A DNA stretch of 64,000 nt from Mariannaea sp. PMI_226. Lineage: Eukaryota; Ascomycota; Sordariomycetes; Hypocreales; Nectriaceae. The DNA is taken from contig JANFOG010000013.1 in NCBI GenBank assembly GCA_024336345.1, forward strand, positions 682,001 through 746,000, given 5' to 3'. The translations under genes were made by a program, and so were the position numbers. The notes below the pieces were generated by a model that worked only from the letters and a program-made list of their open reading frames with translations, made no database searches and was not told the origin of the DNA. Positions 21,791 to 32,393 of this stretch are shown piece by piece (the first letter of the stretch is position 1; every line of letters begins with the position of its first letter).

Positions 21791-24700
21791 GGCCGCTTGC
21801 TCTGGGCGAGCAACTGAGCCTACTGGCGATATGCGCCCGAAGAATGCAAAAGAACGCGCCGTCCTTCTTGAATCTTTGAATCAGGCTGGTGTTTTGAAAA
21901 TCGCTTTGCGTCGGTCCCTTCAGTTTGGTGGGTATCGTAAGACGGTAGTGTGAGAAAATACGTAGCGCAACTGGAACTGAGACATGGGACACAGAGAGCA
22001 ATAACCATGAGAGTTACGTTGGAAATGTAGACTATGATTGATCATGGGGCCAAGGCCTCATGATATGATGCTTGGAGTCGGTGTGTATTGGTGCCCGCGT
22101 GAGTTAGTAGTGCGTCTCGGTGCAGCAGCGCGGGCATGCGGATTGGCAGCTCTTGGTGAGATAGCGCGGGTTGTGGATGGCGGATGGCAAAAGAGGTGGT
22201 CGCGTGTCGCAGTGAAGCTGGTGTGTAAGATAAGAATCGAGGTAGTGTTGCGTTCGATGAGCGATTGGGGAAGGACAAGGATTAAAGATAGGCGAACGGT
22301 GAGTGCTCAACAGGTTTGATGCGACGTTCAATATAACGTTGTGATGACCCTTTGCAATCGTCGTGGTCGCATTGGGCGTCAGGGTTGGCGTTGGCGTGGA
22401 GCGGCCTGCAGCGAACGGGAAGGATCCCGTTGGGCTCAAATAAGAGACGGGGGAAGATGGCTGGACGAGAGTTAAAAAAAAATGATTAAAAATGGAATAA
22501 AATAAAGTGAAATGTTTGCCAACACAGACTGGGCTGACTGACTAGGTCTGCGAGGGAGATGAGAGGCACGACGACGTGCTTCGAGCAAGCGGAAGTTGTA
22601 CAGGGAATCCTGGTGTTTCGCTTCAGCGACCTAGTCAGGGCGAGTATCAGTGTCAGTTCAGGCGGTGCCCCGCCGGGACGGGCGACAAACGAGACGCTGC
22701 AACGCAGCGCAACGACAATGGAGACACAACAGCAAACACATACACGTTAATGGATCGCTGACAGACAACGTGGTCTCTCTTTTGGCGCGAGATATCCAGT
22801 TTCCCCTGGAAGACTGGTGGGCACGAAACGCAGCACGAGAATGTGGAAGCACAAGAAAAGTGTAATGTGCGTAATGCGACCAAACAACAGGGAGATGGGA
22901 GGGATGGCTCTGTGCAGATCGGGTCACACAACGAGGCCACTGCTGCAGGTCCCAAAAGCACAGCGTAACAATGACGAGAGCTTGACAGGAAGATGGGATA
23001 ACGAGGCGCTTACCACAACCTGATGCTCGATGGCCCTTTGTTTAGAACCAAGGACGAGTTGACTTGCGCAGAGGGAGCATTCGGCTTTGAATGGCCGAGT
23101 CGCAAAGCGCGGGGCGCAATGCCGTTGTATCGTTGTCGCCAACGACGTAGATGGAGAGGATGGATCTTGTTAGGTGCCTTGGCCTAGGAGGGTAGGTGCG
23201 TTGTAATAAAGAGGCAGGCCTGCGCTGCTAGTGAAGCAAGCAAAGAGGATTCTTTCCTATGTTACGATGGAGAAACAACAGGAGAGGAAGAAGATGAAGG
23301 CGGCGCCCGCTATCGAAACCAAATCGAGTTTCTTTCAAACAGAGGACGTCACTCGTGGAGGAAAAAAATGTCACTCTGATGAATTGCTGTACCCTCAAGT
23401 CCCTCAATAGCAAGTAACTCACACCCACGGCAGTTCAACTTCAGCCAAGACCGGTCGGTGGCTTGACAGAGACTAGCGACATAGTGTCGTTGGCAAATCT
23501 GTCGACAAGAGTCAGAGACCATGCGAGCGGTCCGCGTGCGACTCCTGTTCTAGACCGCATCCATGATAGTGCCAATTCTCTCCGTTGCCGACTCGTTTTT
23601 GGTGAAGGTTTCTTGGCTACCTAGGGAGTATTTACGGAGCATTTGAGAACACCAGGAGAGTACCCCGTCCCCAAGAAGTGGATTTCCGGAAGTGGTCTCT
23701 GCCCCTCCCACTCCTCAATCCTCACGGAACATTTGGTCCTAAATCTCGACTTCTTCCCAATGGATTCTCGTGAAAAATGAATTCTTGGCCAACGGTGCTA
23801 ACCCTCCAACCTACATAGATAAATTATTTTCTAGAATCCCTAGCAGAGCACATGTCAAGATAAGCAATGTATGCGCTCCCTCATCTTAACTGACAGGGCC
23901 GGCCTGCCATCAACAAGACAAGACAAGGGCCTGGATCCTTTGCCATGTGCTTGATGTTCCCCATTCATCGTGCCCCTCCTCGCCCACATCCCTTGGTAGA
24001 CCCCCCATCAACAGCCCACACGAAGATTCGGAGGTGCCTCAACTCTTCATCAATACTGTATACACTGTGCCGTGCTGTACTGTACTGCCCATTGTGGACG
24101 TACCAGTACTACAACTCCATCACTAGCTCTCCTATCCGAACAATATTTTAGAGTCGATTCTGGATGGATCCGATGGATCTCTTCTGCGGAAACGAAACAG
24201 TCGGGCTGGTCAATGGGTCCACTTCCGGCCCTAGAGACACAAGTGACAAGCAAACGGGATGAAAATGTCAGAAATGGTCTCGACAGTGATTCGGCGAAAG
24301 CCATCTCTCCATACAGGTAGTATTGCTGCAGTATACCATAGTACTGACAGATCTTATACGGGTCATGAGCATGTATCGACGGAAACTTCCTTGCTTGGAT
24401 GTACCTACCCACCGTACTCGAAGGGATCCAGTGTTTCAGTCCTGTGTGCGAAGAGGTACGATTCCTGGTTAGGTAGAGCAAGGTGCCTCTATGCAAGGTG
24501 TAATTACTACTTCCCATCGCAAACAGTCACGATGTCTCTCTCAACCTCAACAACATGCCTTCAAAACAGTTGCCACCTCTTTCTTATCAAATCATACTCC
24601 CATCATCCGCCCTGTCTTACTTATTATTATGTATCCCTTTCTGAACATCCTCCCACCCTCCTTGTTTCGAGTGTTCCAGGCTTATGCCGGAACCAGTTCA

Positions 24701-26180
24701 AGCTTCAACATCCAACACCAAAACGCCCCACACGGACACACCCAGGCTTCGTTTTAGGCCACATCCTCGTCGTTTGGGCTGCAACCAGGCGGCCAAGCAC
24801 GAGAAGTGAACCGTCCCAACTCGACTCCACTCAAACCACTCAGGGTTCCGTTTTCCCAAACATTTCCAAGGTTGTGAATCTCTGTGGCCCATACTACTCG
24901 GGATCTACAGAGCACTCTTGCACCCCTGTTGCTCACTGATGGGATTCTGCTTTGCGGTTCGTGCAAGGTAGTTATGCTCCCTTACCTCGTAGGCACCTAT
25001 GTACCTACCTGTGAGACTTGATGCTTCATTTCCCTGTGCTTTCGACTCCACAACTTATGGATAAAGCTGATGGAGATGTTTTCATTTTTTTCCCCTATTC
25101 TTACATAGTCACAATGTGCGTAATTGTGTGGTTCTATCTTTTAATTGGATCACTGCCAAGGCGATGCAAATTGGCACGACAAGCCAGGGTCTGGCAAGGG
25201 TAGTTCAGGTAAGTGGCTTCGAATGAAATCAAAGGCCTGGTGCTTCCTCAACCTCGTCGAGCTGTATCAAGTTTATTAGCTGACAAGTTTGTTTTGCTCA
25301 CTAGCCCAGCTCGATATTGTTCTCGTTGAGAAATGCAATGTGACATTAAATTCACCTATCCGGTTGTCCGGTTGAGCCAGGTACCGCCTTTCCCATGGCG
25401 TCAATCTTCCGTCAAACCCAGCAACTCAAAACAAGCATCCCTGGCCGCCACGATGCATCTCAATCTCTTCCCGCGACAATCCCACCCGAGGCAATCTCAA
25501 TAGGTCACCGTCCCGAAGTTAGCTGTTATGCCCATGGCGTCCCACCCCACGCCGCCACTTTTGGCATCCATTTCCTGTTGGCGGGCTTGGGCCGGCTAGC
25601 TATCTATCCATGCTCTCTTCAAACCTCCAAAACTCTTCACGTGCAAGGGCAAGAGGAGTAATAGGTAAACCCTAAGAAGCTTCTGACTTCCCTTATCACA
25701 TGGCCATATATATAGACACTATTTTACTTCTCTCTTGCCGGCCAAAAAGAGATGAGAGTGGTGTTAGTTATTGCTTCCAGTCGATCTCTTCGCCTGAAGT
25801 GATTTCAATAGGTAATTATATTTACTACATAATAAAGCTTTCTTATTTTATTATCTATTTTATTAGATGTAAGAACCTACTTAGATTTCGTAAATCGACT
25901 AACAAGATGAAATGTCAATTATCTTATATAAGCCTTGCCATCTCAATTGAGATCTAGTCGAGTTGATGTGCACCAAGGCATGTCCCGCGGACAACGATTG
26001 TTGGCAGTTGCCTACAGCTGTCGGACCTGACTTTTCAAGACAACAATTTATTAGCTAGCCAGACGTGATATTTTCAGCAAATAGTCATAGAGAAAAGTGG
26101 AAATCCTTTCTCAGACTGTAATTGGACTCCTATCACGTGTTACCTCGAGGCCACCAAAACAAACTCCCAGATTGTCAACA
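21791..26180. other. Gene-poor region upstream of the 1,361-residue protein gene
   Basis: About 4.4 kb with no supported gene. The first 1.5 kb is GC-balanced leader or promoter sequence of the gene to the left. Further right are CTACCTACC-type and AGTACT-type strings common in fungal intergenic DNA. An AT-rich patch lies at about 25790-25960. A 226-codon open frame at 24259-24939 has no coding character that I can recognise. Confidence 0.5.
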
Positions 26181-26750
26181 CTCTCTGAGCACGCTCACTT
26201 CTACAACTCACCATCTTAACTTCGCTACTTCGTACTTCAACATGCACACTTGCATTTCAATTTTCGTACTCCGCTTGACCTAGCTTCTCACTAGCACGAT
26301 TCAGTTCTGAACCTATCAGTAAGTTTCTCTTACCACAATCGTCCGGTTGGACACGATCCCAGAATCCTTACACATCTCTGAGAAGCCTAAACAATCTGTC
26401 ATCATAATCATTTGCCAGGGGCACTGTCGTACATGTCTCGGTTAACATCTGATACGCAGGGCCTCCAACATGGATGATTCCAATGAGAATTTTGTTCTCG
26501 CTGTGGACACACTGGGCATATGCATCCCGACTTCAAACTTTTGTGTCTCCTTTGTGGGCAGACAGGATATGTCGTTCGCGAATGTGTGCTAAACATGACG
26601 CCTAAGCACTCAAATATGCACTGATGGAGCCGGATCGAGAGTCGATATGAAGGTAGGTCATTAATTCTCCTAACTTGGTTTTCTTTTTTTAGTTTTGGTA
26701 TGTATGAATAGCTGAAACTTGTATGCAGGGTTATTTTCAACACCTCTTAT
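26180..26750 (+). pseudogene. Decayed CCHC zinc-knuckle gene
   Basis: A pyrimidine-rich leader (26180-26310) is followed by an intron-like segment with a GTAAGT donor at 26319 and a TTTGCCAG acceptor at 26411-26418. Then comes an ATG at 26470 that begins MDDSNENF. From 26487 the next frame encodes two tandem zinc knuckles, reached only by a one-base shift at a T run (26489-26492). Knuckle 1 is C-x2-C-x4-H with Phe where the last Cys should be. Knuckle 2 is C-x2-C-x4-Tyr-x4-C, with Tyr replacing His. The frame stops at 26622-26624. A second intron-like GTAGGT...TTTTTTTAG segment lies at about 26652-26691. CCHC knuckles bind single-stranded RNA or DNA. The parent could have been a cellular RNA-binding protein or a retroelement gag; nothing decides between them. 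Confidence 0.6.
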
Positions 26751-26778
26751 TGTTTCATCCGTTGAATGACTTCAAATG

Positions 26779-27143
26779 GTCCTAGGCAAGACCTAAAACT
26801 GCCTACCTAGTCCTGGGCAAGACTTTAAACTGCGTGTCAGAGGCAAGACCTAAACATGCCCGGCTGTCGCCATGGCCTTCCTCATGCGAATGTAACTTAA
26901 CCTCGTCTTTTTTAAGTCCTAGGCAAGACTTTAAACCACCTACTTGGTCCTGGGCAAGACCTTAAACTGCGTGTCAAAGGCGAGACCAAAACATGCCCGG
27001 CTATCGTGGCCCTCATCACGCGAACACAATTTAACCACAATTTTTTCTTGGTCCTGGGCAAGACTTTAAACTGCGTGTCAAAGGCAAGACCTAAACATGC
27101 CTGGCTGTCGCCATAGCCGTTCTCATGCGAATGTAACTTAACA
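26779..27143. repeat. Degenerate tandem repeat, about 135-base unit, nearly three copies
   Basis: The core TCCTGGGCAAGAC[CT]TTAAACTG recurs at 26811, 26949 and 27052. Each is followed by a related CGTGTCA-AGGC-AGACC-AAACATGCC block and then a TCATGCGAA-TGTAACTTAA-like end. The first two units begin with an extra partial repeat of the core (26780 and 26916). The third unit lacks it and is shorter, so spacings are 138 and 103 bases. Copies differ mostly by transitions. The repeat lies immediately after the zinc-knuckle relic. Confidence 0.8.
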
Positions 27144-28589
27144 CAACCTCAAACACCTTCAATGCAAATCTGCATCTCACCTTACCCGGATCAAGCGATC
27201 TAGCACTACTTCAGCAACACCCAAAAAAAAATATCAATATTCCTTCTTGCACATTAGCTCTAGCTTTTGCATGCAGACACTTTCTACGAACAGTCGTCAT
27301 AAAGGTTTGTCCACAGCTCTTGTTAACCGTTGTATGTTTGTTCTAACAAGGGTAAAAGGATCACCTTTACGTCCACGGCATGGACTTTTCTTCTTCTTTG
27401 TAACCATCATTTCGACCGATCTCCCTCTTGCTCAAATCGAAGCGACATCTTTCGTTATGACTCAAGCATCAGCAATAGGCAGATTTCTTGGTCATGGAAG
27501 TTATGATGCCAAAGGCTCACCTCCGAGTGTATTTTCTCATCATTGAGAAGAGTAATTCTATTGTCATAGCATCATGCCCAAATGTCGATTCAGGCCATCC
27601 GCAAGAGCAATTTTGTTTCCTTCCAGTTATACCTTCAACTATCTCCTGAGAGGACGAGGGCCTTCTAAAGCTTGGCCGGTAGCAACAGTATGTTCTCCCA
27701 CTATTCCCAGAGACTTCAGCTAACCTCCTGCAGGAAATCACACAAGCTTCTACAAGCCGACCCAAAGGTACCCTACCATCTACGCGGAAATCTGTATCAA
27801 GATCGAAACGTCGTCCTAAGTAATGAGTTACTTGAATCTGGCAAACTTACGCCTGTGGTTATCATGCTATCAAGCGAGTTGGTCAATTCTCTTTCCAGAA
27901 GTCAGAAATGTATCACCAGAGCAAAGTGACAAGATGCTCTGCTACTTCTATCAGTCTTCCGCCATGAACTCTCTAATTTCCACTTCCTCTTGGATGTGGA
28001 AAAAAGAACAAATACCTTTCAATTGTACGTTAAAGCAGGCGATCGTACCGACCGCAAAAACGAACGCTAAGCGTTGAGAGTGTGCTCCGAACTACCTAGA
28101 AGATTGCTTGGTATGCCAAATGTACCATCGCCATACGTTTGATTGACCAGCATGATATCCGAGGAAGATTTGATTGTGGAAGACAGGAAAGCAAAACAAG
28201 TTTCCAGAGCCCTACATACCTGTGCAACGCGGCTTCAGGCCCTTTCACAGGCCATAATGGCCCGGGCAATTACCTGGCTGTGGAACAATGATTCACTCCC
28301 ACGAGAGAACGAGAATCCCAGCACACAATAGACCCAAACATACACCGGCTGTGCGGCCAATCGACACCCTTTGCAGAGATGAGGTGCAACTTTTGCGGTA
28401 TGATCAAGGATTCACTTTCAGTACACGAGATGTCCAATGGAAATATTCATGGCTCGGTCGAGCAGGAATTCGTCTAGGTTATTTCAAGAAGAGCATCTCC
28501 ATGCATGCTCCTGTGTTTTTAAACTAAAGAGTCATTCTAGTTCTATCTGAGTCGCTAAATCTCACACAAATAACTCTATTCGCTGCTCT
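27144..28589. other. Intergenic, short unassigned open frames
   Basis: About 1.4 kb between the tandem repeat and the MFS gene. Plus-strand frames of 60-100 codons occur at 27247, 27672, 28143 and 28288. Some look mildly protein-like, for example one with NELLESGKLTPVVIMLSSEL near 27830. They lack domains and joinable splice signals that I can defend. They may be remnants linked to the zinc-knuckle relic. Confidence 0.4.
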
Positions 28590-30326
28590 TTACTTTCCTT
28601 TCCCATCGGTATGTATGGTTTTTTCTTCTTCTTGTGGCTTTTGCCTTTCCATCTCGGCCAACCGCGCGGCCTCAGCTTCCTCAGCCTCAAGCTGTTGGCG
28701 CTCCTCCACCGTCAGGTCACTCTTTGCTGATCCAATTCGAAGGAAGGGTAAGAGGATTATCGGTACCGTCGTAATTCCTACACCTAGCCAAAAGACAATC
28801 TTGTAGCTCTCCCTCTGGCCAAGGTGACTGGTTTGTCCTGCAGCAATGTCGGCTATGCCCAGGCAGAAACTGATGCCTAGAAACAGCAGACTATTGATCA
28901 TAGCTCCGGCAAGGCCCTGTAGGTGGTTTGCCAAGTTGTTTGTGATGAAGACATTGCTCACCGTGTAGGTAATGTCAATGCCCATGGTCGCGCATATCAT
29001 GGACGTGAACACATAGGCCCAGTAATTGGGGTTCTCTGGTATTATGGCAAACAGCAACACGCACATCAGATTGGCCACCGCCGAAATGACGAGCAGCAGC
29101 CGTCCAGGAAGCAGGTGCAGCGTGATTCCTCCGACGGTGGCAATGATAAGGCCTCCGGCACAGAGTGGCGTGTACCATACGGCAGTAAGCAAGGGAGACA
29201 GCTTCAACACTTGCTCAATGTAAAAAGTCGAGTAAAAGAGGTACAGGCCAAAATTACCATACCCCAGGAAAAGCGCCACCATGAGCCGTTTCATATACTT
29301 GGGTGCGAACAGATCCGCCGGCAGCAGAGGGTTCTTGGCCACTCGGGTCTCGACGTACCAAGTCGCGATCAAGAAGAAGACGCCGAGGACCAACGTCGCA
29401 ATAATATAGGGTGTTTTCCAGCCGTGGGGCGCATGGGAGCTATCGGTGATGGCATAGACGATGAGCAGCAGAGCTGGCACAACAGTTGCAATCCCCCACC
29501 AGTCCATGTCAACAGCAACCCGTTTCTCGTGGAAGTCAAACGGAATGGCAAGCAGAGACACGACGCAGAGGAGGCCTAGGATGATGGCGCCTATCCAAAA
29601 GTACCATCGCCAGTTCAGTAGCTGGGCAGAGATTCCGCCAACGAGGATGCCCAGATAAAAGCCCAACGGCGCGAACGCTCCATACAATCCAAAGATGAAA
29701 TTCTTGCGAGGGCCGGGTCGGTAGATTTTACCCAGAAGCATGACTCCACCCGGCAAGTATGCGGCAGGGCCAAGGCCTTGCAGAGCACGGCACATGATCA
29801 GCATCATGTAATTCTGGCTGAAGCCGGCGATGAGGCACCATACGACGAACCATAGCAAGCCAGCATTGAAGAGGAGATATCCACCGTACTTGTCACCGAT
29901 ACGGCCCATGGGCAACAGAAATGCACCAGTGATGAGGGCAAAGACACTGGATGGCCATGTCTGCGAAGCCTCGGGGATATGCAGTTCCTCAACCAATATA
30001 GGCAGAATGATGTGGAAGCCACTGATGAAGAATTCCTGGATGACCTTGTCAGTTTCCAGTTCCCAAAGTGGAAAGGAGAGAGAGAGAGGGAGAGAGAGAA
30101 AGAGAGAAATCTGGAAAAAAAAAATTGAAAAAGGAAGCAAAGGGTTTTCTTTCTTCAAGTTGTCGTCGCTTACCGATAGTAACATTGATCCTAGAAGGGC
30201 AACCCCAAAGCCGAGTTCAGCCCATATTGAAGGAAAGATTTCCGGCCTCTGTCTACCGAGTTTCTCGACATCGGGCATGCCGTCTGTCCCAAGCCCTGGA
30301 ACACGTTCTTCGTCACTGGTGGCCAT
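28590..30326 (-). CDS. MFS transporter, 14-TM drug:H+ antiporter (DHA2) type, two exons
   Basis: Exon 1 is 30326-30174 and exon 2 is 30035-28590, giving 532 residues. The intron (30036-30173) is readable in frame. It is judged an intron because it has a GTAAGC donor, a long CT tract and a CAG acceptor, and because removal joins MLLS to EFFISGFH and restores transmembrane helix 1. Motif A is present as GRIGDKYGG after helix 2, and a motif-C-like LYGAFAPLGFYLGILVGG occurs in helix 5. About 13-14 hydrophobic helices can be counted, followed by a charged cytosolic tail rich in Glu, Ala and Arg. The family exports small toxic molecules or metabolites across the plasma membrane using the proton gradient. 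No metabolite cluster is adjacent, so the substrate is unknown. The start is the ATG at 30326. Confidence 0.9.
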   Translation of the reverse strand: MATSDEERVPGLGTDGMPDVEKLGRQRPEIFPSIWAELGFGVALLGSMLLSVSDDNLKKENPLLPFSIFFFQISLFLSLPLSLSFPLWELETDKVIQEFFISGFHIILPILVEELHIPEASQTWPSSVFALITGAFLLPMGRIGDKYGGYLLFNAGLLWFVVWCLIAGFSQNYMMLIMCRALQGLGPAAYLPGGVMLLGKIYRPGPRKNFIFGLYGAFAPLGFYLGILVGGISAQLLNWRWYFWIGAIILGLLCVVSLLAIPFDFHEKRVAVDMDWWGIATVVPALLLIVYAITDSSHAPHGWKTPYIIATLVLGVFFLIATWYVETRVAKNPLLPADLFAPKYMKRLMVALFLGYGNFGLYLFYSTFYIEQVLKLSPLLTAVWYTPLCAGGLIIATVGGITLHLLPGRLLLVISAVANLMCVLLFAIIPENPNYWAYVFTSMICATMGIDITYTVSNVFITNNLANHLQGLAGAMINSLLFLGISFCLGIADIAAGQTSHLGQRESYKIVFWLGVGITTVPIILLPFLRIGSAKSDLTVEERQQLEAEEAEAARLAEMERQKPQEEEKTIHTDGKGK

Positions 30327-32000
30327 TGTCACAGAACGAGTCTATTGGGGGAAGGCATTCGCACACGAGAGAGTACACTGATGAAGTCCCGTCCCTGAGG
30401 AACCATGTTCTAGGGAAGCGGGGAAGAAACTCGCCCTTTTTAGCATTTGCAGGTCCCGGGCCCGGGAAGCCTTGACCGGAGGAAATCCCCATGTTAACAT
30501 TTTTTACGCCCTTGGCTTTAGCAGAGGGCCCTGTTAGTTGCGTGCTGGTGGAGTGGAGGCGAAGGCGGACGTCGGTGGCTCTCTATCGGGGATAGTGGGC
30601 GAGCGGGCGTCCGGGGGGGCTTGAACGGCGGCGGGCATTTGACGTTTGGGTAGAAAGTTGAAATCAAAGAAAATAAACTGACGAACCAGATATCACAGCA
30701 GTTGCAGAGGCTGGGGCAGCTGGTGAGTTCTGTGGAGAGTGTTGTGAATGGAATTGCTTAGATTTCTAAGCAGTGGTTGGATTCGGTCGTCATGATGCAG
30801 ATTTGCCAATGTCAGCGTCGTCATTTTTGAGGCCAAGAACAGAGTCGCCATGGCAAAATGACGACCAACTCGGGTCAAATTGGACATTTTTCGACTCATA
30901 GCTAAACAGACCGGAATTCAAGGAGCCCGGATTACTATCCAGATTACAGAGAGCCATGACATGCCTCGGGGCGGCTGCCAATCATCACGAATATCCTACG
31001 CCAACGCTTCCACACTTTGAAGTCATGCTGCAATGGATTTGAGTGCTGTCGCGACTATGTTTGGTTCGCGCGTATAGTTTCCCCTTTGCGTTTACCGCAT
31101 CCCTCAACGATCCAATCGCTGGTCCACCCAGACCATCTCGGCAAAAGGACGAGCTTATAAGGTTATCCACACGCTGGGTCCCGCGGACTCCGCCAAGCAT
31201 CTCTAGTTTCTGCGTGGTGGATTCTTTTTTTCTTTCGAGGCGAAAACTACCGTCTGCATCGAGTTTTGTATGTATGATTGCCAAGGAAAAACCCATAATA
31301 AAAAAACAAACGCGATGTTATGTGAATACGAGGAGCAAAGTTTTGGGGTTTGAGCGCAAGGTCGTTGACAATGTTTTTTTTTTTCGACTTTAACATCGTG
31401 ATTGCTAGGTTGGTTCAGACGCGTTACTTGAGTTGATTTGGCCGAGGGAACTATAACTGATGATTGGACAATAAAGATGCAGTGTCTGAAGGTTATGCAA
31501 CCTCAATATAGACAAGTCGCTCTAACTAGGTGAATTTAATCACAAGACCATCATTCCTCCTTACCTCACGGGTCTTCTTTATCATGTACGGAGAAAACGT
31601 TGAGAAATATAGAAGCAGTTAAATGCACCAACTTGTACAATGGGGGGAAAACAAAATATATCAGGACATACAACAAGCGATAGGGAGTAATATCTTGCTC
31701 GGATAATTTTACCGGCTTTCGGGTGTGCAACCAACTCATATATTTACCATTTCGAGCTCCAAGCTTCTCTGAGACATCCTAACTGACAGACTGACCGGAA
31801 GACACTCAATTGTAATGAACGTTGAGAGCTTCCCTGCGGTGTCAATGCTTGTCAGTGGATTCCACTGATCTTTATCTTTTATGTATAGTGAAACATAGGA
31901 TGTATTGTCAACTGATTCACACATTGGATTGGAAGGACTTCAAAGAATAACATGTTCAGCAGCATCTTAAAAGGTAAAAAAAAAAAAAAGGACAAAACAG
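30327..32000. other. Intergenic upstream of the MFS gene
   Basis: About 1.7 kb. The first 300 bases are GC-rich and hold the MFS promoter. No recognisable gene follows. A poly(A) run at 31976-31989 lies downstream of the first 5S gene on the opposite strand. Confidence 0.5.
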
Positions 32001-32001
32001 C

Positions 32002-32006
32002 AAAAA
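32002..32006 (-). terminator. Pol III T-run terminator of 5S copy 1
   Basis: TTTTT on the minus strand about 10 bases past the 3' end of the RNA, with a longer T14 backup at 31976-31989. Confidence 0.65.
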
Positions 32007-32015
32007 GAATAGTGA

Positions 32016-32134
32016 ACATACAACAGCAGGGATTCCCCGGTCGTCACCGACCCGAGTACTAATCTGCCGCTTCTCAGCTTGACGCTCGGAGAGCAGACGG
32101 GATCCAGTATTTTCTGAGAGCTGTGGTCGTATGT
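32016..32134 (-). rRNA. 5S ribosomal RNA, copy 1
   Basis: Read on the minus strand this 119-base segment begins ACATACGACCACAGC and ends CTGCTGTTGTATGT. That is the helix I pair of fungal 5S rRNA. Inside are the conserved GGATCCCGTC region, GTCAAGC, and the TTAGTACTCGGGTCGGTGAC block that forms the pol III internal control region, followed by GGGGAATCCC. The CTCAG and CTGAG strands of helix II/III pair. A T5 run lies 10-14 bases beyond the 3' end (32002-32006) and a T14 run further on. The length is normal for 5S. Dispersed 5S genes outside the rDNA repeat are usual in filamentous ascomycetes. Confidence 0.9.
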
Positions 32135-32261
32135 GACAATGAAGCCATCTCAATGCGAATAAGTGGGCAGCTCAACCAGACCTTGAGAAGATGAATAAAA
32201 ATGAAACGAACCCCCAGCCCCCCCCAGAAAAAAAAGAGATATAAAAGAGATAAAAAAAAAG

Positions 32262-32268
32262 AAAAAAA
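32262..32268 (-). terminator. Pol III T-run terminator of 5S copy 2
   Basis: T7 on the minus strand six bases downstream of the RNA end, followed by a T9 run at 32252-32260. Confidence 0.7.
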
Positions 32269-32274
32269 GAGACA

Positions 32275-32393
32275 ACATACAACAGCAGGGATTCCCCAGT
32301 CGTCACCGACCTGAGTACTAATCTGCCGCTTCTCAGTTTGACGTGCGGAGAGCGGACGGGATCCAGTATTTTCTAAGAGCTATGGTCGTATGT
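32275..32393 (-). rRNA. 5S ribosomal RNA, copy 2
   Basis: A second 119-base 5S gene in the same orientation, 140 bases upstream of copy 1 in transcription terms. It begins ACATACGACCATAGC and shares the internal control region and helix I ends. It differs from copy 1 at about a dozen sites, nearly all transitions. Several differences fall in stems but keep pairing as G-U wobbles (CTCAG to CTTAG opposite CTGAG; GACC to GACT opposite GGTC). This suggests that the copy is functional or only recently diverged. T runs start 6 bases past its 3' end. Confidence 0.87.

Noticed and set aside
24259..24939. 226-codon plus-strand open frame
   Set aside because: Residue use is random-like (His, Ser, Thr, Cys rich) and no motif or homolog pattern is evident.
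30036..30173. In-frame reading of the MFS intron as 46 extra residues
   Set aside because: The stretch is a CT-tract intron with good splice sites and would break the first transmembrane helix.
32016..32393. First read as a mutated direct repeat or LTR relic because copies differ by transitions
   Set aside because: The reverse complement is clearly 5S rRNA with correct ends, internal control region and T-run terminators.
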